Assembly: GCA_002509745.1 (NCBI GenBank) | Contig: DAWK01000080.1 | Location: 1-15,478 of the forward strand | Source of the DNA: Methanobacteriaceae archaeon UBA349 | Lineage (GTDB): Archaea > Methanobacteriota > Methanobacteria > Methanobacteriales > Methanobacteriaceae | Direction: 5' to 3' | DNA: 15,478 nt | Part shown: one piece after another, positions 1-6,016 of the stretch | Layout of the letters: the number at the start of each line of letters is the position of its first letter | How positions within the stretch are numbered: the stretch's first letter is position 1 | Program-made: the position numbers and the translations under genes | The notes under the pieces: model-generated | Told to the model about the DNA's origin: nothing | Seen by the model: only the letters and a program-made list of their open reading frames with translations | Database searches by the model: none

Positions 1-173
1 CCAAATACTGCCTCTTCAGGAATACTTTTAAGTTCTTCGGTACTGTATCCTACTGCCTGAGCCTGTTCAGTAACTGAATCTGCTCCTGAACAGCATGAAC
101 AAGAGGAATTTTCTTTTTTTGCTATTTTGGAGTACCTGTCTTTTACGAATTCCTTGATTTCTTTTTCCTGCAT
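1..173 (-). CDS. arsM: Arsenite methyltransferase, N-terminal part only (gene runs off the left edge)
   Basis: The reading frame starts with ATG at 173 and continues off the left edge, so only the first 57 or so residues are visible. They begin MQEKEIKEFVKDRYSKIAKK, followed by a cysteine cluster (SCSCC around residues 29-33) and then a YSTEELKSIPEEAVFG segment. This order of a charged EIKxFVKxRYxxIA helix, a Cys-rich stretch and 'GYSxEELxSIPEEA' is typical of the N-terminus of SAM-dependent arsenite methyltransferases. In that family it leads into the GLGCGNP SAM-binding loop, which would lie outside the window. The enzyme methylates As(III); the cysteines are candidate metalloid ligands. 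A GAGGG ribosome binding site lies about 8 bases upstream of the ATG. It diverges from the flavoprotein gene at 506 across an operator-rich interval. The call is by family pattern, since the catalytic domain cannot be seen. Confidence 0.82.
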   Translation of the reverse strand, partial: MQEKEIKEFVKDRYSKIAKKENSSCSCCSGADSVTEQAQAVGYSTEELKSIPEEAVF

Positions 174-237
174 TTTAAAACCCTCAAAATTTTAATTTAA
201 TCAATTTATGGTGAAATTTTTATTCAACTTATTTCCA

Positions 238-259
238 TATATCCAAATTCATGGATATA
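238..259. promoter_or_regulatory. Palindromic operator 1, overlapping the arsM promoter
   Basis: TATATCCA-AATTCA-TGGATATA is a perfect 8-bp inverted repeat around a 6-bp spacer. On the minus strand it overlaps a possible TATA element (TATATGG, 241-235) suitably placed for leftward arsM transcription. AT-rich palindromes of this size are typical of ArsR/SmtB-type repressor sites, which commonly control arsM genes. That the regulator is ArsR-like is inferred; no such gene is in the window. Confidence 0.6.
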
Positions 260-262
260 ATC

Positions 263-288
263 ACTATATCTAAATATATGGATATAGT
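263..288. promoter_or_regulatory. Palindromic operator 2, abutting the rightward promoter
   Basis: ACTATATC and GATATAGT form an 8-bp inverted repeat around a 10-bp spacer. Its right half contains TGGATATA, also present in operator 1, so the two are probably read by the same protein. It touches the rightward TATA element at 288-296. Confidence 0.5.
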
Positions 289-296
289 ATATAAAT
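288..296 (+). promoter_or_regulatory. Distal TATA box for the flavoprotein gene
   Basis: TATATAAAT is a good archaeal TATA element. A start site about 25 bases downstream (near 315) would leave a leader of about 190 bases before the ATG at 506. A second, nearer candidate (CTTATAAG at about 442-449) would give a leader of about 35 bases. Which is used cannot be decided from sequence. Confidence 0.4.
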
Positions 297-365
297 GTTC
301 TGTTGATTCTTAAGAGACAATTATAAGAATTAAATTAAAATCGACCAATTATTATCTTAAATTTA

Positions 366-441
366 ATGGGAACCATTATGGGCTGTTTTATCTAGCTAAT
401 TTTTTATTCTTTTAGGCATCCTGAGGATATAATTCCCATAA
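366..441 (+). repeat. Mutually exclusive inverted repeats upstream of the flavoprotein gene
   Basis: ATGGGAA (366-372) is complementary to TTCCCAT (433-439), and TTATGGG (376-382) is complementary to CCCATAA (435-441). The two 7-bp pairings share the same CCCAT and exclude each other. A short palindrome ATCC-TGA-GGAT lies inside at 418-428. This may be leader RNA structure or a set of operator half-sites in front of the proximal TATA at about 442. No open frame of note lies in 174-505. Confidence 0.3.
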
Positions 442-505
442 CTTATAAGGCAAAATTTACAGAAATTATATCAAATTTTAATTTCCTACAGGAGAAAAAA
501 ACAAA

Positions 506-1915
506 ATGAAAGTAGTAGTAATTGGTGGAGGGGCCGGTGGGCTTTCCACAGCTTCCAACATACGTAAATACGACGAAAATGCTGAAATAACCGTTATAAC
601 TCGGGAAGAGCACATAGCATACTCTCCATGTGCAATACCCTACGTATTGTGCGGGGAAGTAGATTGCTTTGAAAATATAATCATGCATGAACCAGAGGAT
701 TATCTGGAGCGGAATATCGATGTTATAATTCAAGCAGAGGTAGTTGAGGTAAAAGAAGCGGAAAATACTATTAAATACCATCTACAAGAAGGCCAAAATG
801 ATGTTGAAAAGGAATTAAAATATGATTATCTAGTAATTGCCACAGGAGGTTCTCCTTTTATTCCACCTATGGAAGGGTGTTACCTGGATGGAGTTTTCAA
901 AATCCGAACAATTAAAGATGGAAAACAAATAATGAGATGGGCTGAAAAAAGCAAAAAAGCTATTGTGGTAGGTGCTGGATTAATTGGCCTGGAAATTGCT
1001 TTTGGCCTTAAAAATATGGGCTTGGATGTCACCGTGACCGAAATGCTTCCTCAAATCGTTCCTCGCTCACTGGATCCAGACATGGCCAAAATAGTCCAAA
1101 ATTACATTGAGAAAAAGGGAATAAATGTAATTTTAGGAACACCTATTGAAAAAATCACTGGGGAAACACAAGTGGAAGGTGCCATATTTGGTGATGAAGA
1201 AGAAATAAGAACCGATATGGTTATTTTAGCTACTGGGGTGCGCCCGGAAACCACCATGGCTAAAATGGCGGGTTGTGATTTGGGAAGATGGGCCATCGAA
1301 GTAAACGAGAAGATGCAAACCTCGGTTCCCAATATATATGCTGTAGGGGACTGTGTTGAGGTATATGATGCCATAACTGGCCATAATACTCAATCTCCTT
1401 TAGGTTCCACTGCAGTAAGACAGGCTAAAATTGCGGCCCGGAATATTGTGGGGATTGATGCTAAATTTAACCCGGTTTTGAACTCCATGGTATCTCAGGT
1501 AGGTAATCTGGAATTTGGAGCGGTTGGTTTGACCAAAACATCTGCCTTGCAGAATGGAATAAAAGTAATTTCTGGCAAAAGTAAGGCCCTTACCAAGGCC
1601 CGTTATTATCCTGGGGCAAAAAGAATTGATGTAAAAATGATCTGTGATATGAAAGGACGAATCATAGGTTGCCAAATCATCGCTGAAGAGCGAGTGGCCG
1701 AAAGAGTGGACACCATGTCTCTGGCCATTGCCCAGGAAATGACTTGTGCAGAATTGGCCAATACAGAATTTTCATATGCTCCTCCAGTTTCTATGGTTAT
1801 AGATCCTATTATTCTAGCAGCAGAGGATGCTTGCGCTAAACTGCAACGTATGCATAAAAGAAAGGAAAATAAAAAAGATTCAAACCACAATATCTCGAAT
1901 AATCTTAAATCTTGA
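506..1915 (+). CDS. CoA-disulfide reductase / NADH oxidase family flavoprotein
   Basis: This 469-residue protein belongs to the pyridine nucleotide-disulfide oxidoreductase superfamily. An N-terminal FAD-binding loop (VVVIGGGAGG, about residues 3-12) is followed by a single redox cysteine in YSPCAIPY (Cys42), the hallmark of the CoA-disulfide reductase, NADH oxidase and NADH peroxidase group. An NAD(P)H-binding loop (VVGAGLIGLE) lies at about 154-163, the second FAD motif (IYAVGDC) at about 318, and a C-terminal dimerisation domain with FSYAPPVSMVIDP resembles CoA-disulfide reductases. No rhodanese domain is attached. The charged tail (KRKENKKDSNHN) is probably disordered. The expected activity is NAD(P)H-dependent reduction of CoA disulfide, polysulfide, O2 or peroxide; sequence alone does not separate these. 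The start is fixed by AGGAG (490-494) 11 bases upstream. The nearby oxidative stress genes favour a redox defence role. Confidence 0.87.
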   Translation: MKVVVIGGGAGGLSTASNIRKYDENAEITVITREEHIAYSPCAIPYVLCGEVDCFENIIMHEPEDYLERNIDVIIQAEVVEVKEAENTIKYHLQEGQNDVEKELKYDYLVIATGGSPFIPPMEGCYLDGVFKIRTIKDGKQIMRWAEKSKKAIVVGAGLIGLEIAFGLKNMGLDVTVTEMLPQIVPRSLDPDMAKIVQNYIEKKGINVILGTPIEKITGETQVEGAIFGDEEEIRTDMVILATGVRPETTMAKMAGCDLGRWAIEVNEKMQTSVPNIYAVGDCVEVYDAITGHNTQSPLGSTAVRQAKIAARNIVGIDAKFNPVLNSMVSQVGNLEFGAVGLTKTSALQNGIKVISGKSKALTKARYYPGAKRIDVKMICDMKGRIIGCQIIAEERVAERVDTMSLAIAQEMTCAELANTEFSYAPPVSMVIDPIILAAEDACAKLQRMHKRKENKKDSNHNISNNLKS

Positions 1916-1971
1916 TTATTTTGGAGATATTTTGAAAATTAAAACCTTTTTACCTTTTTTCTTATTTTTTC
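1889..1971 (+). terminator. Stem-loop plus T-tract terminator after the flavoprotein gene
   Basis: AATATCTC (1889-1896) pairs with GAGATATT (1924-1931), and just inside it AATAATC (1898-1904) pairs with GATTATT (1914-1920), leaving a 9-nt loop. The 15-bp interrupted stem contains the stop codon (1913-1915). T-rich runs (TTTTT, TTTTTT, TTTTTT) follow at about 1946-1971, as expected for archaeal intrinsic termination. Confidence 0.6.
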
Positions 1972-1980
1972 CTGTTTATT

Positions 1981-2619
1981 TTATTTAGCAACAATTTCTT
2001 TCTCTTTAGAGCTTAATCCCATTAAATATCCTCCAAATCCAATCAACCACAGCACTATGGGGTAAGCGACCCATCTTTCAACTCCGCCCCCTCCCATAAT
2101 TGGTATAAAAATAATGGCGGTAAATAAGAAAAACAGGCCAGTAATTCCAAATAAAACGGATAAATATTTAAATGGCGAATTGATCAAGCGGTAGGAGTAA
2201 ATAGCAGATACTCCTCCGCTGATGAAAGTGGTCAGAGCAAATAGAGGGTGCTGAGGATTCACATTTCCTGGAAATATTCCCACACCTAAAGCTCCTAATC
2301 CTAATAATCCTATTAGAATTGTCGCTATTTTATCATTTAAGGCCCTAAATAAGAAATAAGTACCTAAAAGAACTAAAATACCCACTATAATCATGCTAAA
2401 ATTGAATATGGTGGCGGATGGCTGGGTTATGATACTGTTTGGTGGTTCGGTGGCCCCCAGATCACTAATCATACTATCTGAAGTGGTGTAAGTATATTTT
2501 TCAGGATAGAAAGTCTCAGCGGTAATAATCCCCATCAAAATTATAGAACCTACCAGGAAAAAAAGAAGCCCGGAACGGGTGAGATTTAATTTATTAGAAT
2601 TTTTTATTTTTTCGGTCAT
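1981..2619 (-). CDS. DUF998 family integral membrane protein
   Basis: The 212-residue product is very hydrophobic, with about six predicted membrane segments (roughly residues 15-33, 70-92, 98-117, 125-142, 152-174 and 184-201). It carries features of the DUF998 family: an ISDLG motif at 51-55 in the first outer loop, a FPGN/HPLFAL segment at 116-129, and a GGxxERWVAYP segment near 178-187 before the last helix. The biochemical function of the family is unknown. The gene is alone, convergent with the flavoprotein gene (65-bp gap) and far from the rubrerythrin gene. No strong Shine-Dalgarno sequence precedes the ATG; the nearest is GTGAT. Its upstream region carries two TetR-type palindromes, so a TetR-family repressor encoded elsewhere probably controls it. 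Confidence 0.8.
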   Translation of the reverse strand: MTEKIKNSNKLNLTRSGLLFFLVGSIILMGIITAETFYPEKYTYTTSDSMISDLGATEPPNSIITQPSATIFNFSMIIVGILVLLGTYFLFRALNDKIATILIGLLGLGALGVGIFPGNVNPQHPLFALTTFISGGVSAIYSYRLINSPFKYLSVLFGITGLFFLFTAIIFIPIMGGGGVERWVAYPIVLWLIGFGGYLMGLSSKEKEIVAK

Positions 2620-2693
2620 AGAATCACAATTTTATATAAAATCTGATTAAAATTATTTTGTAAATTCAATTATTTTTATTTTACAATTTATAA

Positions 2694-2709
2694 ACTAACG
2701 TTCGTTAGT
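2694..2709. promoter_or_regulatory. TetR-type operator over the likely DUF998 start site
   Basis: ACTAACG-TT-CGTTAGT is a 7-bp inverted repeat around two bases. It shares its ACTAACG half-site with the palindrome 39 bp away (centre to centre). On the minus strand it lies about 25 bp downstream of the TATA element at 2735-2727, where transcription should start. Confidence 0.6.
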
Positions 2710-2726
2710 AGCAGTGTTTTTCAACC

Positions 2727-2735
2727 TATATAAAA
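2727..2735 (-). promoter_or_regulatory. Likely TATA box of the DUF998 gene
   Basis: Read leftward the element is TTTTATATA. It would start transcription near 2705, giving a leader of about 85 bases. A second possible box (ATTTATAAA-like, near 2686-2694) would give a leader of about 45 bases. The flanking operators support the first. Confidence 0.4.
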
Positions 2736-2747
2736 CTAACGTTAGTT
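2734..2747. promoter_or_regulatory. TetR-type operator over the BRE/TATA of the DUF998 promoter
   Basis: AACTAACGTTAGTT is a perfect 14-bp palindrome with the same ACTAAC/GTTAGT halves as the site at 2694-2709. It sits at the upstream edge of the TATA element. Binding here should block TBP/TFB, and binding at the partner site should block polymerase. The interval 2748-2906 is otherwise AT-rich; I see no gene in it. Confidence 0.6.
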
Positions 2748-2906
2748 CTAAACAACTAGATTTGAATATATGATTAATTTTTTATTATAACCAAAAAATT
2801 AAGATAAATTCTGGAATTTAAATTTTTAAAGATAAAAAAAGAATTATAAAAAAATTAAAGGAAATGGAGAGAATTAGATGATTCCTTGGAGGCGGCACAT
2901 CTTATT

Positions 2907-2934
2907 AAAAATTAATTGAATGGATTTCAATTAA
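2907..2934 (-). terminator. Stem-loop terminator at the end of the rubrerythrin gene
   Basis: TTAATTGAA (2912-2920) and TTCAATTAA (2926-2934) form a perfect 9-bp stem with a 5-nt loop. It includes the stop codon (2931-2933) and, on the minus strand, is followed directly by TTTTT (2911-2907). Confidence 0.55.
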
Positions 2935-3347
2935 AAGTATCTCTCCAGTAATCCCTGTAACATTTTGGCGTGTCTTCCTTCATCTCTAGAGCTTTCATCA
3001 AAGAAATCATGGGCAGGATCAATATCACATTCTTTAGCCAGTTTGGCTGCCGCCTTTTTCTCATTGTTGGCCATGGTTTCGCCTTCCAACATCATTTCCA
3101 GGTTTTCTCTTAAGGAAGTTTTGATAACACCGTTTAATTCAGCAAAATGCGATGCATGTTCTGCTTCTTCCCCGGCAATGGTTTTCAAGGTTTCAGCAAT
3201 TTCTGGAAGTCCTTCTCTTTGGGCTAATCGGGCCATGGCCAGGTACATTCCCACTTCTTGACATTCACCATTAAAATTGGCTGCTACAGCTTTTTCTAAG
3301 TCAGTTCCTTTACAAATTCCAATTTCGTGTTCGTTTATAATTTCCAT
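2931..3347 (-). CDS. Rubrerythrin-like diiron protein (ferritin-like domain only)
   Basis: The 138-residue protein is a four-helix ferritin-like domain with diiron ligand motifs in order: Glu28 in [10 protein letters not shown], Glu61/His64 in GEEAEHA, Glu90 in [11 protein letters not shown], and Glu123/His126 in [10 protein letters not shown]. These match the ExxH pattern of rubrerythrins. The usual rubredoxin domain is absent at both ends, and no CPxCG motif is present. Such short proteins are common in anaerobes and methanogens and are often annotated 'NADH peroxidase' or rubrerythrin; the expected role is reduction of H2O2 to water in the cytoplasm. The electron donor is not encoded beside it. 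The start is fixed by GGAGG (3360-3356) 8 bases upstream. It follows fprA on the same strand, but a T-tract separates them and it appears to have its own promoter with MsvR-like boxes. Confidence 0.88.
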   Translation of the reverse strand: MEIINEHEIGICKGTDLEKAVAANFNGECQEVGMYLAMARLAQREGLPEIAETLKTIAGEEAEHASHFAELNGVIKTSLRENLEMMLEGETMANNEKKAAAKLAKECDIDPAHDFFDESSRDEGRHAKMLQGLLERYF

Positions 3348-3388
3348 ATTTTATTCCTCCAAATGGTTTATTTTATTTTTGTGAGTTT

Positions 3389-3411
3389 AATGCCCGGTTC
3401 CCCGGGACATT
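3389..3411 (-). other. GC-rich hairpin in the rubrerythrin leader
   Basis: CCCGG (3393-3397) pairs with CCGGG (3402-3406) around a TTCC loop. The stem continues as AATG/CATT with one bulged base. In DNA this AT-rich such a hairpin stands out. With the promoter at 3431-3414, transcription would start near 3394, so the hairpin would lie at or over the 5' end of the mRNA. It may stabilise the transcript, or be part of a transcription stop after fprA. Confidence 0.35.
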
Positions 3412-3413
3412 TT

Positions 3414-3453
3414 ATTTTTATATTATTTCGCAAGGTTAGGGGGTTTTAGCGAA
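3414..3453 (-). promoter_or_regulatory. Rubrerythrin promoter with MsvR-like CGAA boxes
   Basis: On the minus strand GCGAAATAATATAAAAAT (3431-3414) contains a TATA element directly behind a CGAA box. This resembles GCGAACTATTATATACTA at 4963-4980 in front of msvR. A second box, TTCGC (3453-3449 leftward), makes an inverted pair TTCG-N19-CGAA. The resemblance to the msvR promoter is seen in the sequence; control by MsvR is inferred. Confidence 0.45.
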
Positions 3454-3501
3454 TATAAAATTAAATTAAATAATTGAATGCTGGTGTTTAACTTATTGAT
3501 T

Positions 3502-3507
3502 AAAAAA
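3502..3507 (-). terminator. T-tract terminator after fprA
   Basis: Leftward reading gives GGTTTTTTAATC about 14 bases past the fprA stop. A T6 run is enough for archaeal intrinsic termination. It argues that fprA and the rubrerythrin gene are separate transcription units. Confidence 0.4.
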
Positions 3508-3520
3508 CCAGATTCATCAT

Positions 3521-4744
3521 TTACAATGTTTTAACTTTCTGGGCCAGTTTTTTACCCACTTCAAAGATGGCATCCAGCTCGTCCTGGTCAGGAACATATA
3601 ATATTTCGTATTGTTCCCTGACATTGAATCCGCAGTCAGTTAAATCCTTGGACAGGCTGGCCGGTGCTCCTCCTTGGCCACCCATGGATCCAAAGGTGAC
3701 TGCCAATCTTTCTCTTCCAGTACGGTCGAATTTCAATCCTCGGAGATAGTAAATAAGGTCTCCCACACTAGGGAATGGTTCATCATAAATGGTTGGTGCA
3801 CCCAAGGCGATAGCTTTACTGTCCAGTATAGACTTAACAATCTCACTTCGCTCATCTTCGTGGAGGTAGTAGATTTCCACGTTAATTCCCTCACTCATTA
3901 CACCTTCAGCCAGTGAATGTGCCAGTTTCTGTGTGGAGGAATGCATGGTATCGTATATGATGGTGACCTTGTCCTCGCACTTTCCAGTGGCCCATTCACT
4001 GTAGGCCCCGATAACTTTCATAGGGTCGGTCCAGATTTGACCGTGTGATGGTGCAATCATTTTTATTTGTTCTAATAATCCTAGATCGGTGACTTCCTGG
4101 AATTTTTTCAACACTAATTTGGATAATGGTGTAATCAGGTTGGCATAGAACTTTTTAGTGGCATCCATTAGAATGTATTCTGGAATTTGATGATCGTATC
4201 TTTGTGGGAAGCACAGATGCTGTCCAAATGCATCATTTGGGAATAATATGCCGTCTTCCACCAGTAAGGTGAACATGCTGTCTGGCCAGTGCAAGAGGAA
4301 AGCTTCTAAAAAGGCCAGAGTTTTTCCTCCCAGTTCCAGAGCTTCTCCAGTACCTACTTTCACGAATTCTGCTCCTTCCAGAGCAGGGAAATGCTTTAAA
4401 AGACCAGGAATTGCAATTTCTGTGCAGTAAATAGGGGCTTGTGGGAATTTCTTATGTAATTCTACCAGTAATCCACTGTGATCTTTTTCCACGTGGTTTT
4501 GAACAATAACATCAATATTAACTTCTCTTCCCTCTTGCTGGAAGGCGTTTTCGATTCTAGCATAGAGTTCTGGGAATTTTCCAGGGTAGGCATTGTCAAT
4601 TAAGGCCACTTTTTTCTCACCGAAAACCAGGTAGGCATTGTAGCTAGTTCCATTCAAGGTGTATCCATGGTAAGTTCTCAAATCCCAATCTAATACTCCT
4701 ACCCAGTATACTCCATCAGTAATCTTTGTTGCTTCTGCTTTCAT
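3521..4744 (-). CDS. fprA: F420H2 oxidase (flavodiiron protein FprA)
   Basis: This 407-residue protein is a class A flavodiiron protein that reduces O2 to water using coenzyme F420H2, an oxygen defence enzyme of methanogens (also called FpaA). The N-terminal metallo-beta-lactamase-like domain carries all diiron ligands: His84, Glu86, Asp88 and His89 in NHVEKDHSG, His152 in LLHWPD, Asp171 in FPNDAFGQH and His234 in PSHG. A flavodoxin-like domain starts near residue 258, with the FMN phosphate loop TMHSST at 267-272 and the later FMN loop GSMGGQGG at 352-359. Length and ligand positions fit the characterised methanogen enzyme. A GGTGA ribosome binding site lies 5-9 bases upstream. It diverges from msvR across 267 bp with shared boxes. 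In Methanothermobacter the orthologue heads an operon with rubredoxin-type genes; here a rubrerythrin gene follows instead. Confidence 0.95.
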   Translation of the reverse strand: MKAEATKITDGVYWVGVLDWDLRTYHGYTLNGTSYNAYLVFGEKKVALIDNAYPGKFPELYARIENAFQQEGREVNIDVIVQNHVEKDHSGLLVELHKKFPQAPIYCTEIAIPGLLKHFPALEGAEFVKVGTGEALELGGKTLAFLEAFLLHWPDSMFTLLVEDGILFPNDAFGQHLCFPQRYDHQIPEYILMDATKKFYANLITPLSKLVLKKFQEVTDLGLLEQIKMIAPSHGQIWTDPMKVIGAYSEWATGKCEDKVTIIYDTMHSSTQKLAHSLAEGVMSEGINVEIYYLHEDERSEIVKSILDSKAIALGAPTIYDEPFPSVGDLIYYLRGLKFDRTGRERLAVTFGSMGGQGGAPASLSKDLTDCGFNVREQYEILYVPDQDELDAIFEVGKKLAQKVKTL

Positions 4745-4793
4745 ATTTTCACCGTTATAAAACTTTATTATTCTATTTAAATTATTTTAACAA

Positions 4794-4811
4794 TTCAATG
4801 AACTCATTGAA
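4794..4811. promoter_or_regulatory. 18-bp palindrome in the fprA upstream region
   Basis: TTCAATGA-AC-TCATTGAA is a perfect 8-bp inverted repeat around two bases, about 50 bp upstream of the fprA ATG. It would lie inside the leader if transcription starts near 4894. It differs from the CGAA boxes, so it could be a site for another regulator or an RNA hairpin. A related TCATTGTTCAA occurs at 4865-4875. Confidence 0.4.
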
Positions 4812-4908
4812 CAACGATTTCGTGTTATTTATTGATAATTTATTTATTATGTCATTATTTATTGTCATTGTTCAACTTGTTTGTCTTTCCTAGAATATAC
4901 TATACTAT

Positions 4909-4980
4909 ACGAACTAATATATAATATTTTCTGTTCGCTTCTCCTCGAACATTCTATATTGGGCGAACTATTATATACTA
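4909..4980. promoter_or_regulatory. Shared fprA-msvR promoter region with MsvR-like boxes
   Basis: Four CGAAC half-sites are present: forward at 4910-4914, 4946-4950 and 4964-4968, and reverse (GTTCG) at 4933-4937. The middle pair forms TGTTCG-N8-CGAACA (4932-4951). Forward boxes at 4910 and 4964 are each followed directly by a TATA element (AATATATAA and TTATATAC). The second is correctly placed for msvR, with a start near 5000. Leftward, ATTATATATTAG (4926-4915) could serve fprA with a leader of about 150 bases. TTCG/CGAA inverted repeats upstream of msvR homologues are known from work on Methanothermobacter MsvR; I am not certain of the published spacing. A TATAC triplicate (4896-4910) adjoins the first box. 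Confidence 0.6.
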
Positions 4981-5011
4981 AAACCAGCATATCATTATTC
5001 AGGTAGATCAA

Positions 5012-5836
5012 ATGGAAACCCCAAAGAACGTGCAGAAAAATATAATGTCGGAAAATAATAATAAAAGCCCTATAAAGATTTTTTCAACTCCAAAAGGACT
5101 AAATGTAGTTAAAAGCCCTGTAAAATCCATTATACTTTCTGCTTTAAGAGAAAAGGAACTGAGTTTCGACGAGATAGTGAAGGTGACTGGAAAATCTAAA
5201 TCCACCGTTTCGGTCCATCTCAAGGCCCTATCTCAAGACGGGGTAATTGGATCTAAAACTCATCCTGCAGATCAACGTAAAAAGATATTTTTCATTAATT
5301 CTCGTTATATTGGTGAATTAAACCAGCAAGAAGTCCAGGAAAGAGAAGAAGAAAAAGTAGAATTTCTTATAAAGAATTTAATAAATAATGGGGATCCTTT
5401 TGAATTTTTCCGGCTCATGTTCCACACCTTAAGGGTGGCAATGATTAAAGAAGGCATAAATCTGGACCCTATACTTAATCAGACTGGGATGCGCATCGGG
5501 GAGGTATTTTATCGACAACTGGAAAATAAAAAAACCAGCGAGCTATTAAAAAATCTGGCCGATTTCTGGGTATCCAATGGCCTGGGTAGGTTGGAGATAG
5601 AAAATTTAAATCCTATTACGGTACGGGCCTATGACTGTTTTGAATGTGGCCTTCTTCCTAATGTGGGTGAATCTGCATGTTCAATGGATGCTGGAATATT
5701 GGAAGCTGTCTTTTCGGCTCATTTATCTCAGAAAATTATTGTTAATGAAATTAAGTGCTATGCTAAAGGAGATAAGTACTGTTGTTTTGTTATTGGATCT
5801 TTGGATGAGCTTTCTGAAGAGTTGTCTCCTGATTAA
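5012..5836 (+). CDS. msvR: MsvR-type redox-responsive transcription regulator (wHTH + V4R)
   Basis: The 274-residue protein has an ArsR-like winged helix-turn-helix at about residues 33-98, with recognition-helix region TGKSKSTVSVHLKAL at 59-73. A 4-vinyl-reductase (V4R) domain follows at about 120-265. The V4R part has a cysteine cluster: Cys209, Cys212, Cys223, Cys249, Cys257 and Cys258 (YDCFECG ... SACSMDAG ... KCYAKGDKYCCF). This domain order is the definition of MsvR, a methanogen-specific regulator that in Methanothermobacter represses fpaA and itself under reducing conditions and senses oxidation through V4R cysteines. Divergence from fprA is the same arrangement, which makes the assignment strong. 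The first ATG is preferred because AGGTAGAT lies just upstream and the predicted transcript start is near 5000; an in-frame ATG at 5045 lacks a ribosome binding site. Confidence 0.9.
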   Translation: METPKNVQKNIMSENNNKSPIKIFSTPKGLNVVKSPVKSIILSALREKELSFDEIVKVTGKSKSTVSVHLKALSQDGVIGSKTHPADQRKKIFFINSRYIGELNQQEVQEREEEKVEFLIKNLINNGDPFEFFRLMFHTLRVAMIKEGINLDPILNQTGMRIGEVFYRQLENKKTSELLKNLADFWVSNGLGRLEIENLNPITVRAYDCFECGLLPNVGESACSMDAGILEAVFSAHLSQKIIVNEIKCYAKGDKYCCFVIGSLDELSEELSPD

Positions 5837-5941
5837 CTTTTTGAATATTAGTTGAATAATAATCTGATTTTGTAGAAAAATTAACTTTATTAATATTTTT
5901 TGTTAAATAAGTCAATTTTTATATTTAAAAATTCAAATATT

Positions 5942-5961
5942 ATAATAATAATAATAATAAT
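5942..5961 (+). repeat. ATA trinucleotide repeat upstream of the SRPBCC gene
   Basis: Six ATA units plus AT form a short microsatellite. It overlaps the best TATA-like stretch (AAATATTATAATA, about 5935-5947) about 70 bp before the SRPBCC start, so repeat-length changes could alter that promoter. The rest of 5837-6016 is AT-rich without genes. Confidence 0.5.
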
Positions 5962-6016
5962 CGGAACATTTTTCTGATTTTAAATCCATTAAGGAATTTT
6001 AAAAGGGGGAATAAAT

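Noticed and set aside
366..395. Nine-codon frame (MGTIMGCFI) in the flavoprotein upstream region, possible leader peptide
   Set aside because: No ribosome binding site and too short to judge. The same bases are better explained as inverted repeats.
443..781. Leftward 112-codon frame opposite the flavoprotein gene, and similar frames opposite fprA, hisF and the DUF4013 genes
   Set aside because: They are antisense to well-supported genes, have odd composition (aromatic- or Ser-rich) and lack ribosome binding sites.
2880..2904. Small GC-richer patch after the rubrerythrin gene with a MCRLQGII-like leftward mini-frame, considered as a rubredoxin remnant
   Set aside because: No CPxCG or CxxC motif and only eight codons, so it gives no support for a broken rubredoxin domain.
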